This document shows positions 25,604 through 35,314 of a DNA stretch of 64,000 nucleotides, piece after piece. The notes beneath the pieces were generated by a model. It ran no database searches and was not told the DNA's origin. It was given only the letters and a program-made list of their open reading frames with translations. The DNA is from CAVROP01 sp050008495. GTDB lineage: Bacteria > Acidobacteriota > Terriglobia > UBA7540. The position numbers and the translations under genes were made by a program. The first letter of the stretch is position 1; each line of letters opens with the position of its first letter. The DNA is taken from the NCBI GenBank assembly GCA_050008495.1, contig JBEKMN010000029.1, positions 1-64,000 of the forward strand. The letters are read 5' to 3'.

Positions 25604-28600
25604 CTAGAGTCCCTCCGGGATCTTCTTCACCCCGATGGCTTCGCCTGCGTAGAGCGTGGGCGCGCCGAGGGCGAAGGCGTCTTTGTTGTAGGCCGCCACG
25701 TCGTTCTGAATAAGCTTGTTGAAGTCCTCCAGGTGCTGCTCCAGTTCCTTGCTCAGCTCCGCTTTCTGATCCAGAGCCAACTGCGTGGGGGGCTCGCCGT
25801 AGCCGATGCCGCCGAAGCCCCCCAGGCCGGAGAGCTTACTGTTGAACGCGGCCAGATAGTGAAGGTCGTCTTCCGAGCCGGGCTGGAGCTCCGAGTTATA
25901 GACGGAGTCCTTGAGGGCGCGGAGCTTGCGGCCAAGCTGGGCCGATTTTCCCATGAGCGGCTGGAACTTCTTCTTCAAATCGTTGTCGTCGCTCGAGCGC
26001 ACCATGCCCTGGAAGGCGGTCAGCGTTTTCTGCATTGCGTCCACGCGGTTGAGCATGGTGTGGAGCGCCGTCACCGCGTTGCGCGCTTCCAGCGAGAAGC
26101 GCAGCGAGGCGCGGAAATTCTCCGGATCGATCTTGAGGTTGGGGTCGGGCCGGACGCTAACATCGGCTTCCGCCTTGTGTTCGCCCACGGTGATGGCCAG
26201 GTGATACTTGCCGGCCAGAACCTGCGGGCCGCGTCCGCGTCCGAAGAACTCCGCAAACTCGCTTTGTTCCTGTTGGCGCTCGAAGGTGAGGCGCTGCGGG
26301 CCGTCGTAACGCAGCGACCAGACAAAGCGGTTGATCCCGGCTTTGGAAGGACCGTGCTCGGTGGCCACCGGATTGCCGTGTTCGTCGGTGATGACGATTT
26401 TCACCGGGCCTTCACGCTGGCCCTCCGGACCCTCGGCGCCGGCCTGCCCGGCTTGACCTGCCTGTTCACCTTCTCCGCCCTGGCCTGGCTGTGCCGCGGC
26501 TCCGGCGCGACCCCCACCTCCTCCACCGCCTCCTGCCGCGCCGCCAGGCCCTCCCGGGCCGCCGCCGCGCCTTTGTTCGATCTCCTTCTTCAGGAAGTAA
26601 TCGACCACGACTCCCTCAGGAGCGTTGGGAGTGGAGTAGTCCGACGCCATGCCGAACATCCCGCCACGCCAGTGATGAAACAGCGTGCCAGGCGCGGTGC
26701 TGACCAATTCAAAGTCGCTGTCCTGGATTTTGGAGCTCATCTGCTCGAGAGGACGAATGTCATCCAGGACGAAGAGGCCGCGGCCGTGCGTGGCCACCAC
26801 CAGGTCGTCGCCGGCCTTGACGAACTTCAGGTCGTAGACGGGCACGGTGGGGAAGTTGGCTTTGAGCGGCTGCCAATGCTCTCCCGCGTCCTGAGAATAA
26901 AACAAGCCGGTGTCCGTTCCTACCACTAGGAACCCGCGCTGGTTGGGATTCTCGCGGACCACGTGCGCGGGAGCATCGGCAGGCAGGCCGCCGGCAATGG
27001 ACGCCCAAGTCTTGCCGTAGTCGGCCGTCTTGTAAACGTAGGGTTTGGGATCGTCCAACTCATGGGCATCGTAAGTAATGAAAGCCGTTCCCGGGTCAAA
27101 CGGCGAGACGCCGACCTGGTAAACGCGAGCCCAATCGGGCGCGCCCGCAGGGGAAACGTTAGCCCAGTTCTTGCCGCCGTCGCGCGTGACCTGAACCAGA
27201 CCGTCGTCAGTGCCCACCCAGATTACTTTGGAGTCAGTAGGGGCTAGGGTGATGGTGAGGATGGTGTCGAAGCTCTCCGCGCCGCTGATGTCGTGCTGGA
27301 CGGGGCTGCCCGCGATATCCTGCTTGGACTTGTCGTTGCGGGTCAGGTCGCCGCCGAGGGGCGTCCAGTGCTTGCCGCCGTCCGTGGATTTGAAGACTAC
27401 GTTGCCCCCCAAATAGACCTCGTTGGCATCGGTTTCAGAGACGGCAATGGGAGAAGTCCAGTTAAAGCGATATTTCAAGTCAGCAGGTTTGAGTTCCTCA
27501 ACGCCTTCGAGATAGGGGCGGATGTAACGCGTGAGATGCGTCTTCTTTTCCAGGCGCGTGATGCTGCCGTTCTGGGAGTCGACGTAGATGACGTTGGGAT
27601 CGCTGGGGGCGAACACCGCGTATTCGCCGTCGCCACCCGTCACCGTGTACCAATCGGAGGGGCCCACGGCGCGCCCGCCCAGGTTGCTGGAGGTCCCGCA
27701 CCAGGCGCTGTTATCCTGCAAGCCGCCGCACAGCGAGTACGGAACCTCGCTGCTGGTCGAGACCATGTAGAACTGCTCAATGGGGATGTTATTCAGGAAC
27801 CGCCAGGTCTTGCCGCCGTCGGTCGTCACATTGACGCCGCCGTCGTTGCCCTGAAACATGCGCTGCGGGTCCTTCGGGTCGATCCAAAGGGCGTGATGGT
27901 CGGAGTGGACACCTCGGTCCGCGGTGTGCGAAGTCTTGCCGCCGTCATCCGACTCGACCAGATTGAGTGACATGAAATAGATCTTGCTCTCGTTCTCCGG
28001 CGAGACCATGAGCCGGGAGAAGTAGAAGGGGCGAATATCGTAAGCGTGATTGTCGCTAACCTCCGTCCAGGTATCGCCCAGATCGGTGGATTGCCACAGC
28101 ATGCCCCGCTTGGCCGCCACCAGCGCGTAAATGTGATTGGGGTTGGTGGGCGCGACGGCCACCGCAATGCGGCCCAGCGGGCCGTCCGGCAAACCTTTCG
28201 TCAACTTCTTCCACGTGTCGCCGCCGTCGGTTGACCGGTAGAGGCCGCTCCCCGGGCCGCCATCCACCAGCGTCCAGGGATAGCGCCGGAACTCCCACAT
28301 CGCCGCAAACAGCACCTTGGCGTTGTTGACCTGAATCGCCAGGTCTGCCGCGCCGGTGGAGTCATTGACGAACAATACCTTGTTCCAGGTCTTCCCGCCA
28401 TCGGTGGTGCGAAACACCCCGCGGTCGGGATTGGGAGCCCAGGCGTGTCCTGCGGCGGCCACGTAAACCACGTCGGAGTTGGCCGGATCGACGATGATCT
28501 GGGAGATCTGTCCCACATTGCCCAAGCCGGCGAATCGCCAGGTGTGCCCGGCGTCGCCCGAGACGTACACGCCGCGACCGTCGATCACGTCGTTGCGAAC

Positions 28601-28972
28601 TTTCGATTCACCCGTCCCCACCCAGACGATGCTTGGGTCGGAAGGCGCCAAAGCGAGGGCGCCGATCGAGGCTGTGGCTTCGTGTTCGAAGATCGCTTTC
28701 CAGGTGATACCCCCGTTTTCGGTCTTGAACACACCGCCTGCCGCCGCGCCCACGTAATAAACGTTGGGGTTGCCGGGAATTCCGGCCACCGCAGCCACGC
28801 GGCCGCCACCCACGGCCGGACCCAGATTACGAAACTCGAGGTTTTTGAAGACGTCCTTCTCCCTGGCGTCAGACTCCTGGGCAGGTGATTGCCCTGCCAT
28901 TGACTGGCTGGAAGCCGCGACAGCCGCTGCCAGCACCAACATCGTGCCGAATCGGGCCACAATCTTTTTCAT
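25604..28972 (-). CDS. Large secreted Asp-box (BNR/VPS10-like) beta-propeller protein
   Basis: A 1122-residue exported protein. After a signal peptide (VARFGTMLVLAAAVAASS) come at least ten Asp-box hairpins of the S-x-D-x-G-x-x-W type (TENGGITWK, TTDGGKTWN, STDGGDTWK, STDLGDTWT, TRDGGKNWA and others), building one ten-bladed or two smaller VPS10/sortilin-like propellers over residues ~50-720. A Gly/Gln-rich low-complexity linker follows, then a domain with FERQQEQSEF and a helical C-terminus (~200 residues). Such acidobacterial proteins are annotated as glycosyl hydrolase-like, but I see no catalytic residues; binding or peptidase-adjacent roles are possible. GAGAGGAG precedes ATG 28972. Confidence 0.88.
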   Translation of the reverse strand: MKKIVARFGTMLVLAAAVAASSQSMAGQSPAQESDAREKDVFKNLEFRNLGPAVGGGRVAAVAGIPGNPNVYYVGAAAGGVFKTENGGITWKAIFEHEATASIGALALAPSDPSIVWVGTGESKVRNDVIDGRGVYVSGDAGHTWRFAGLGNVGQISQIIVDPANSDVVYVAAAGHAWAPNPDRGVFRTTDGGKTWNKVLFVNDSTGAADLAIQVNNAKVLFAAMWEFRRYPWTLVDGGPGSGLYRSTDGGDTWKKLTKGLPDGPLGRIAVAVAPTNPNHIYALVAAKRGMLWQSTDLGDTWTEVSDNHAYDIRPFYFSRLMVSPENESKIYFMSLNLVESDDGGKTSHTADRGVHSDHHALWIDPKDPQRMFQGNDGGVNVTTDGGKTWRFLNNIPIEQFYMVSTSSEVPYSLCGGLQDNSAWCGTSSNLGGRAVGPSDWYTVTGGDGEYAVFAPSDPNVIYVDSQNGSITRLEKKTHLTRYIRPYLEGVEELKPADLKYRFNWTSPIAVSETDANEVYLGGNVVFKSTDGGKHWTPLGGDLTRNDKSKQDIAGSPVQHDISGAESFDTILTITLAPTDSKVIWVGTDDGLVQVTRDGGKNWANVSPAGAPDWARVYQVGVSPFDPGTAFITYDAHELDDPKPYVYKTADYGKTWASIAGGLPADAPAHVVRENPNQRGFLVVGTDTGLFYSQDAGEHWQPLKANFPTVPVYDLKFVKAGDDLVVATHGRGLFVLDDIRPLEQMSSKIQDSDFELVSTAPGTLFHHWRGGMFGMASDYSTPNAPEGVVVDYFLKKEIEQRRGGGPGGPGGAAGGGGGGGGRAGAAAQPGQGGEGEQAGQAGQAGAEGPEGQREGPVKIVITDEHGNPVATEHGPSKAGINRFVWSLRYDGPQRLTFERQQEQSEFAEFFGRGRGPQVLAGKYHLAITVGEHKAEADVSVRPDPNLKIDPENFRASLRFSLEARNAVTALHTMLNRVDAMQKTLTAFQGMVRSSDDNDLKKKFQPLMGKSAQLGRKLRALKDSVYNSELQPGSEDDLHYLAAFNSKLSGLGGFGGIGYGEPPTQLALDQKAELSKELEQHLEDFNKLIQNDVAAYNKDAFALGAPTLYAGEAIGVKKIPEGL

Positions 28973-29036
28973 GGGACTCCTCTCAGAGGCGAGCTCGGAC
29001 AAGTCGTCATACTAGCACAGCGTCCGCCCCTTCGCC

Positions 29037-29248
29037 TGTCATTGTGAGCGAAGCGAAGAATCTGAATGGAGTTTGTGCGGGACGGCACTGCAGATGCTTC
29101 GCTGCGCTCAGCATGACAATGTCTGTCTCTTCGCCTGTCATTCTGAGCGAAGCGATCGCCCTGATCTGTCATTCTGAGCGAAGCGAAGAATCTGAATGGA
29201 GTTTGTGCGGGACGGCACTGCAGATGCTTCGCTGCGCTCAGCATGACA
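29037..29248. repeat. Two tandem copies of an 82-base inverted-repeat element
   Basis: Copies at 29037-29118 and 29167-29248 differ at one position that I could find. Each begins TGTCATTCTGAGCGAAGCG (G for C in the first copy) and ends CGCTGCGCTCAGCATGACA, i.e. has terminal inverted repeats of about 20 bases. A partial copy (TGTCATTCTGAGCGAAGCG) lies between them near 29137. The layout is MITE-like; no transposase is nearby. Confidence 0.88.
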
Positions 29249-29462
29249 GCGCCTGTCAGGCGGCGCAGGGGCAGGGTCATAACCAACTGAACATGTACCA
29301 ATCCAGTAAGCCCTTGTTGTCAACACCCAGATCGCATATACTCCCGCGCGGCACGTTATAAATCCGAATTACAACCATTCCTGCAGAGCGGTTTTCTGTT
29401 TTGGCCCTATTGAGCGGCCAGTGGCGCAGGCGCCGAGCAGGGATTACAGAGGTCTTTTAAGT

Positions 29463-31049
29463 ATGTCGAGATTTTCCGTTATTTGCGTGGCCGTGGCCCT
29501 GTATGGGTGGCAGGGACTGACCGCCGGATTGGCCCAAGTGAACGTGTTGACCCAGCACAACGACAACTTTCGAACCGGACAGAACATCAGCGAAACCGTG
29601 TTGACGCCTGCAAACGTCAACACCGGCAGTTTCGGCAAGCTGTTCTCCCAAGCTGTTGACGGAGCCATCTATACCCAGCCGCTTTATATGTCCGGTGTAA
29701 ACATCCCCGGCCAGGGCGTCCACAATCTGGTTTACGTGGCCACCGAAAACGACAGTGTTTACGCCTTTGATGCCGATAACAACCAGGGGGCGAACGCCAA
29801 CCCGCTCTGGACGGCGAGCTTTACCGACCCCGCGCAGGGCATTACGGCGGTTCCCAGCTCCGATCAAGGCTGCGGCGACATCGTGCCGGAGATCGGGATC
29901 ACCGGCACACCGGTCATCGATGCCTCCACCAATACGCTCTACGTGGTGGCCAACACGAAGGAGAATGGAACCTACGTTCAGCGCCTGCACGCGCTCGACG
30001 TGACCACGGGTGCTGAGAAATTCGGGGGACCGGTGGAGATTCAGGGCACGTATGAGGGTCAGACGTTCAATGCGCTGATTACGAACCAGCGGGCGGGATT
30101 GCTCCTTCAGGGGGGGGTGGTGTATATCGGCTGGGGTTCGCATTGCGACTTCGGCCCCTTCACAGGCTGGATCATGGCGTACGACGCCCGGACGCTAACC
30201 CAGAAATACGTGTGGACAGTCACGACGAATTATGGCGACGGCGGCGTGTGGATGGGTGGCACAGGCCTGGCCGGGGACGGTCAAGGAAACATCTTCTTCG
30301 CTACCGGCAATGGCACCTTCGATGCCGCGATGTGGGGCTGCCAATTCGGAGATTCCATCGTCAAGATGGGCATGGCGACGGGTAGACTGCGGTCGGCCGT
30401 CAGCAGCACCTTCCGGGTGAGGGACTACTTTACGCCGGAGGATCAGGAGTATCTCAACGAGAATGACTTCGACCTCGGCTCCGGAGGGGTTGTGCTCTTG
30501 CCTCCGCAGCCGGGGACCACAGCCCAACTCCTTGTCCAGAGCGGCAAGGAGGGCACGATCTTCCTGGCCAACCGCGCCAGCCTGGGCGGCTACGATCCCC
30601 ATGCCGACAACAATCTCCAGACTCTTCACCTCGCGGTCGGGGGGATCTACGGCGCGCCGGCCTACTGGAACTCCACAGTTTATTTCTGGGGAGTCAGGGA
30701 CTATCTGAAGGCTTTCAGCATAACCAATGGCATGCTATCGACCACGCCGGTAGCCACGGGATCAGTGGCCATCAACTATCCGACCACGACGCCGTCGGTC
30801 TCCGCCAACGGCAACGCGAATGGGATCGTGTGGGGCATCGACGCCAGCGCCTATAGCAGTGGCGGCCCGGCGGTCCTACGCGCCTTTGAAGCCACCAGCC
30901 TGGGCAACGAGCTTTACGATAGCAACCAGAACTTGGCGCGTGATAATCCCGGCGGCGCCGTACAATTGACCGTGCCCACGATCGCCAATGGCAAGGTGTA
31001 CGTGGGAACCGCAAGCATGCTCAGCGTGTATGGGTTGCTAAATAACTAA
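29463..31049 (+). CDS. Secreted PQQ-like beta-propeller protein
   Basis: A 528-residue exported protein (signal peptide FSVICVAVALYGWQGLTAGLA). The body has the repeating 'LVYVATENDSVYAFDAD', 'TLYVVANTKENGTYVQRLHA' pattern of pyrroloquinoline-quinone-type propeller blades, here with the words G-x-V-Y-x-x-x-x-D-x-x-x-x-A. The metal and PQQ ligands of true quinoprotein dehydrogenases are not evident, so it may be a structural or sugar-binding propeller. It stands alone; the next gene starts 140 bases further. ATG 29463 was chosen because it begins the signal peptide. Confidence 0.82.
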   Translation: MSRFSVICVAVALYGWQGLTAGLAQVNVLTQHNDNFRTGQNISETVLTPANVNTGSFGKLFSQAVDGAIYTQPLYMSGVNIPGQGVHNLVYVATENDSVYAFDADNNQGANANPLWTASFTDPAQGITAVPSSDQGCGDIVPEIGITGTPVIDASTNTLYVVANTKENGTYVQRLHALDVTTGAEKFGGPVEIQGTYEGQTFNALITNQRAGLLLQGGVVYIGWGSHCDFGPFTGWIMAYDARTLTQKYVWTVTTNYGDGGVWMGGTGLAGDGQGNIFFATGNGTFDAAMWGCQFGDSIVKMGMATGRLRSAVSSTFRVRDYFTPEDQEYLNENDFDLGSGGVVLLPPQPGTTAQLLVQSGKEGTIFLANRASLGGYDPHADNNLQTLHLAVGGIYGAPAYWNSTVYFWGVRDYLKAFSITNGMLSTTPVATGSVAINYPTTTPSVSANGNANGIVWGIDASAYSSGGPAVLRAFEATSLGNELYDSNQNLARDNPGGAVQLTVPTIANGKVYVGTASMLSVYGLLNN

Positions 31050-31189
31050 TCCCCTCTTTGTGCTACACTAGACTCCAGGTATGGGTTCGCGCAGTCTACT
31101 ACCCTGCGCTGAACTCGCGGGGGCAGGCGCCGGCGGTGAATCTCAAGCGCGACGAGCGGCGCGAATGCGCTCTTTCTCAGGGCAGGATC

Positions 31190-31609
31190 ATGAAGAACCT
31201 ACGCATTCTGATCGTTGACGACCACGAAGTGGTCCGACGGGGTTTGCTTGCCCTGCTGGGAACCCAGGCGGGTTGGGAAGTGGTTGGTGAAGCTGCCAAC
31301 GGCTCGGACGCCGTCAAGAAAGTAGCCCAGGTCAAGCCCGATGTCGTCGTCATGGACATCACCATGCCGGCGATGAGCGGTTTGGACGCAACCCGCCTGA
31401 TCATGGAAACCGCTCCCCAAACCAAAGTGCTCATCTTCACCATGCATGATTCGGAACAGATGATTCAGACCGCTCTGGAGGCTGGAGCAAGAGGATATGT
31501 GCTGAAGTCGAATGCGGCGAACGATCTGATTGCCGCCATAAGAGCTTTGGCGAAGGACGAGACTCCTCTAGTGTCTCGGACGGCCAAACAAACACCGAAA
31601 ATTGTCTGA
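31190..31609 (+). CDS. NarL-type response regulator receiver without output domain
   Basis: A 139-residue canonical receiver: acidic pair Asp10-Asp11 (ILIVDDHE), phospho-acceptor Asp56 (VVVMDITMP), Thr84 and Lys106 (YVLKSNAA). The N-terminal sequence, with VVRRGLLALL, is that of NarL/FixJ regulators, which normally continue into a LuxR HTH. Here the protein ends about 20 residues after the receiver and no HTH remnant follows before the next gene. It lies 90 bases upstream of the CheB-CheR-kinase fusion, whose HisKA_3 kinase domain is the type that pairs with NarL receivers. Confidence 0.88.
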   Translation: MKNLRILIVDDHEVVRRGLLALLGTQAGWEVVGEAANGSDAVKKVAQVKPDVVVMDITMPAMSGLDATRLIMETAPQTKVLIFTMHDSEQMIQTALEAGARGYVLKSNAANDLIAAIRALAKDETPLVSRTAKQTPKIV

Positions 31610-31699
31610 CGGCCGGCCCACAGCATAGCGAGATTAGACTCCCGACAGCACCGGCCACGGCCGTAGTCGGCGGCGCTGGCCGGTTCGGGGGAGGATCCA

Positions 31700-34600
31700 A
31701 TGGCCAATTCAAATTCCGCCAAGTCGGCGGCTGAGCGTCCGCGCATAACCAGACCACGTCCCCAAAGCAAATCGGTTCCCGTCGTCGGCGTGGGAGCATC
31801 GGCAGGCGGCCTGGAAGCTTTCCAGCAGCTCCTCAACCATCTGCCGACCACCACTGGCATGGCGTTCGTGTTGGTGCAGCACCTGGCGCCCCGGCATGAA
31901 AGCATGCTGACGGAGCTGCTCTCGCGGAGTACCAAGATTCCCGTCCAGGAGGTCAAGGACGGAATGAAAGTGGCCCCCGACCACATCTATGTGATCCCAC
32001 CCAATAGCAACATGGTGATCTCGGACGGAGTGCTTCACCTCATGCCGCGCCGTGAAACAGATTTGCAGCACATGCCGATTGACTGCTTCCTGACCTCGCT
32101 GGCAGTGGACCGCAAGGGCCAGGCTATCGGCGTGATTCTCTCCGGCACGGCTTCCGACGGAACTTTGGGGCTCAAAGCCATCAAGGCAGAGGGCGGCATC
32201 GCGTTCGCACAAGATGAAAAAACGGCGAAGTACGACAGCATGCCGCGCAGCGCCATTGCCGCCGGCTGCGTGGACTTCATCCTGCCGCCGGAGGGCATCG
32301 CCAAAGAGCTGGCCAGAATCGGCCGCCACCCCTACCTCATCCAAACCATGGCCGCGGAAGCGGACGAAACTCTGGCGGCCGGCGAGGACGAAATCAACCA
32401 AATCCTGGCGCTGGTGCGCGGCGCCACCGGCGACGACTTCACCTGGTACAAGCAGAACACCATCAAGCGGCGGATCAAGCGGCGCATGGTCCTGCAAAAG
32501 ATGGATAAGCTGGCCCAGTACCTCCGTTATTTGCGCGGCAACAGCCAGGAATTGCAAGAACTGTATCTGGACTTTCTCATTAACGTGACCGGCTTTTTCC
32601 GCGACCGGGGAGTTTACCAGGTTCTTAAGAAGAAAGTGCTCCCCGTGCTTTTGAAGAACCGTGCCGCGGACTCTCCGCTGCGTTTTTGGGTTCCCGGGTG
32701 TTCAACCGGAGAAGAAGCCTACTCGATTGCCATCTGCGCCCTGGAATTCCTGGGCGACGCAAAGAGCAATATCCCCATCCAGATTTTCGGCACCGACATC
32801 AGTGAAAGAGCCATCGAGAAAGCGCGCGCCGGGAACTACCCGGAGAGCATTACCGCCGACGTCTCGCCGGAGCGTTTGCGGCGCTTTTTTGCGCCCGCGC
32901 CGGGAGGTTATCGGATCGCCAAGTCGATTCGAGACATGTGCATTTTTGCGCGACACAATCTGCTCCAGGATCCTCCTTTCTCAAGGATGGACGTGATCAG
33001 TTGCCGCAATCTTCTCATCTACCTCGAGGCCGCAGCACAGAAGAAGATCATACCAACCTTCGGTTACGCCCTTCGCACTCCGGGCTTTTTGATTCTGGGT
33101 CCGTCCGAGAATCTCAGCGGATTCTCGGAGCTGTTTGGCTCGGTCGACAAGAAATTCAAGGTCTTTGCCAGGATCCCGAGCAGCTTCGTGCATGTCAGGA
33201 GGGATTGGATTCCTAAACTTGCGTGGGACAAAGCTCTGCCGGTGAAGAGGGGCGCCAAAGCAACGCCGGCCTTCGACGTGCAGAAGGAAGTCGAACACCT
33301 CCTGTCGACGGAGTACGGGCCGCCGGGAGTTGTGGTCACCGGCGATTTGGGCATCATCCAGTTCATCGGCCGCATGGGCAGTTTTCTGGAGCCGGTGGCC
33401 GGGCAAGCGAGCTTGAACTTGGCGAAGCTGACCCAGGGGTCCCTCTCCCTGGACATCCGCAGCATCATTCATGCGGCCAAGAAGCAAGACGCGCCGGTCA
33501 TTCGGGAAGGCGTCCGCATCAGGAGCAACGGCCGCTACCGCACGATTACTCTGGAAGTGGCGCCGATTAAAGGCGCCAGCGCGCGCGAGTCCTATTTCCT
33601 GGTGCTTTTCCGCGAGGAAGCGGCGGACGGCCAGAGAAAGCCCGCTCTAATGGAAGCCAAGGGAGCCAGGCACAAAACCGAAGAAGCGGAGAACAGGCGG
33701 CTGTCGAAAGAGCTCGAGTACACGCGCGCCCATGTGCAGTCGATCATGGAAGAGCAAGAGGCTTCGAATGAGGCATTGCGCTCCGCCAACGAGGAAATCC
33801 AGTCCAGCAACGAAGAGCTGCAAAGCACCAACGAGGAAATGGAGACCGCCAAGGAAGAGCTGCAATCCTCGAACGAAGAGCTGACCACGCTGAACGAAGA
33901 GCTGCAAAACCGCAATACCGAACTGAGCACGCTCAACAACGACCTTAATAACCTTGTCAACAGCACCAACCTTCCGGTGGTGATGCTCTCCCGAGACCTG
34001 CGTGTGAGGCGCTATACGCCGATGGCGGAGAAGGTACTGAACCTGATCCCCAGCGATCTCGGCCGGCCGATTACGGACCTGAAGCCCAACATTGACATCC
34101 CCAACCTGGAGAGCCTAGTGTCCGAATCTGTCGATACCATGAGCCTCAAGGAAGTGGAGGTGCAGGACCGGTACGGCCATTGGTATTCGCTGCGCATCCG
34201 CCCTTACAAAACGGCCGAGAATGTCATTGAGGGAACGGTGTTGACCTTGATGGACATCGACGCGCTGAAAATCGAGGTGAAGGAACTGCACCTCTATGCG
34301 GAGGCCATCGTCGAAACGCTGCGCCAACCCCTGATCGTGGTGGACGGCAACCTGCGCGTGGTGACCACCAACGCTGCCTTTTACGAGACGTTCAAGGCGT
34401 CCAAAGAAAAAACCGAAGGTCGATTCATCTACTCTCTTGGCGATGGCGAGTGGAATATCCCGGCGCTGCGAGAACTCCTGGAACGCGTTCTGCCCGCGCA
34501 GACCGCTTTCGAGGGATTCGAGGTGAAACACAGATTCCCCGGCATCGGGGAAAGGACCATGCTGCTGAATGGCCGGCAAATTCTCACGCGCAAGGGCGGC

Positions 34601-35314
34601 GCGCCTCTCATCCTGCTGGCGATCGAGGACATCACGGAGCGCAAGAAGGCTGAGGAGGCCCTGCGAGCCTTGCCGGCGCGACTGGTGGATTCGCAGGAGG
34701 AAGAGCGGCGGCGCATCGCCCGCGAGTTGCATGACAGCACCGGGCAGACCATGGCTGCGCTGGCCTTGAACCTCAGCGTGCTGGACGGGAAAGCCGATTG
34801 CCTTGACGATCGGGGCCGGGCTGCCCTGAGCGACAGCCTGAATCTGGCCAGCCAGGTCTCCGAGGAGTTGCGGAATATATCCTACGTCCTGCATCCCCCG
34901 GCGCTCGACGAGATGGGCCTGGAAGGCGCCTTGCGCTGGTATGTGGATAACTTCGTGAAGCGAACCGGGCTCGACGTCGAACTGGTACTGCCCCGCCGGC
35001 TGCCTCTTGTGCCGGAACCGGCTCGCCTGACGGCATTTCGTTTGGTCCAGGAAGCCCTTACCAACGCCCACCGCCATTCCGGGAGCATGACGGTCAAGGT
35101 GGTGGTGGCGCAGGGTGACGGCGCGCTGACCCTCGAGGTGGCCGATGAAGGCCGCGGTATTCCGCCCGATCATGTGCGGGGGTTGGGCCTGCAGAGCATG
35201 CGGGAGCGCGTCGCCCAGTTGGGAGGCCGGCTCGAAATCAATTCCGGCGACGCCGGCACGTCCATCAAGGCGGTTCTGCCCATTACGACTACGACGGAAT
35301 CGGCAATCCCTTGA
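31700..35314 (+). CDS. CheB-CheR-PAS-histidine kinase fusion
   Basis: A 1204-residue cytoplasmic signalling protein. Domains in order: CheB methylesterase (GASAGGLEAF with Ser34, QHLAPRHES, ILSGTASDGTLG Asp; residues ~28-215), CheR methyltransferase (CSTGEEAYSIA, FGTDISERAI, MDVISCRNLLIYL; ~225-490), a long coiled coil (~660-760, NEEIQSSNEELQSTNEEM), two PAS-like domains (~765-1000), then HisKA_3 (ERRRIARELHDSTGQTMAAL, His1011) and an HATPase_c (EALTNAHRHSG; DEGRGIPPDHVRGLGLQSMR). All catalytic motifs look intact. It has no membrane span. GGGGGAGG precedes the ATG. It may couple receptor methylation state to NarL-type output via the receiver upstream. Confidence 0.95.
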   Translation: MANSNSAKSAAERPRITRPRPQSKSVPVVGVGASAGGLEAFQQLLNHLPTTTGMAFVLVQHLAPRHESMLTELLSRSTKIPVQEVKDGMKVAPDHIYVIPPNSNMVISDGVLHLMPRRETDLQHMPIDCFLTSLAVDRKGQAIGVILSGTASDGTLGLKAIKAEGGIAFAQDEKTAKYDSMPRSAIAAGCVDFILPPEGIAKELARIGRHPYLIQTMAAEADETLAAGEDEINQILALVRGATGDDFTWYKQNTIKRRIKRRMVLQKMDKLAQYLRYLRGNSQELQELYLDFLINVTGFFRDRGVYQVLKKKVLPVLLKNRAADSPLRFWVPGCSTGEEAYSIAICALEFLGDAKSNIPIQIFGTDISERAIEKARAGNYPESITADVSPERLRRFFAPAPGGYRIAKSIRDMCIFARHNLLQDPPFSRMDVISCRNLLIYLEAAAQKKIIPTFGYALRTPGFLILGPSENLSGFSELFGSVDKKFKVFARIPSSFVHVRRDWIPKLAWDKALPVKRGAKATPAFDVQKEVEHLLSTEYGPPGVVVTGDLGIIQFIGRMGSFLEPVAGQASLNLAKLTQGSLSLDIRSIIHAAKKQDAPVIREGVRIRSNGRYRTITLEVAPIKGASARESYFLVLFREEAADGQRKPALMEAKGARHKTEEAENRRLSKELEYTRAHVQSIMEEQEASNEALRSANEEIQSSNEELQSTNEEMETAKEELQSSNEELTTLNEELQNRNTELSTLNNDLNNLVNSTNLPVVMLSRDLRVRRYTPMAEKVLNLIPSDLGRPITDLKPNIDIPNLESLVSESVDTMSLKEVEVQDRYGHWYSLRIRPYKTAENVIEGTVLTLMDIDALKIEVKELHLYAEAIVETLRQPLIVVDGNLRVVTTNAAFYETFKASKEKTEGRFIYSLGDGEWNIPALRELLERVLPAQTAFEGFEVKHRFPGIGERTMLLNGRQILTRKGGAPLILLAIEDITERKKAEEALRALPARLVDSQEEERRRIARELHDSTGQTMAALALNLSVLDGKADCLDDRGRAALSDSLNLASQVSEELRNISYVLHPPALDEMGLEGALRWYVDNFVKRTGLDVELVLPRRLPLVPEPARLTAFRLVQEALTNAHRHSGSMTVKVVVAQGDGALTLEVADEGRGIPPDHVRGLGLQSMRERVAQLGGRLEINSGDAGTSIKAVLPITTTTESAIP

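Noticed and set aside
25529..26929. A 466-codon plus-strand open frame opposite the Asp-box protein
   Set aside because: It lies wholly antisense to a gene with signal peptide, Asp-box repeats and ribosome site; the composition is that of a reverse-strand shadow in GC-rich DNA.
34115..35173. A 352-codon minus-strand frame in the hybrid kinase gene
   Set aside because: The plus strand here encodes PAS, HisKA_3 and HATPase motifs; the antisense frame has none.
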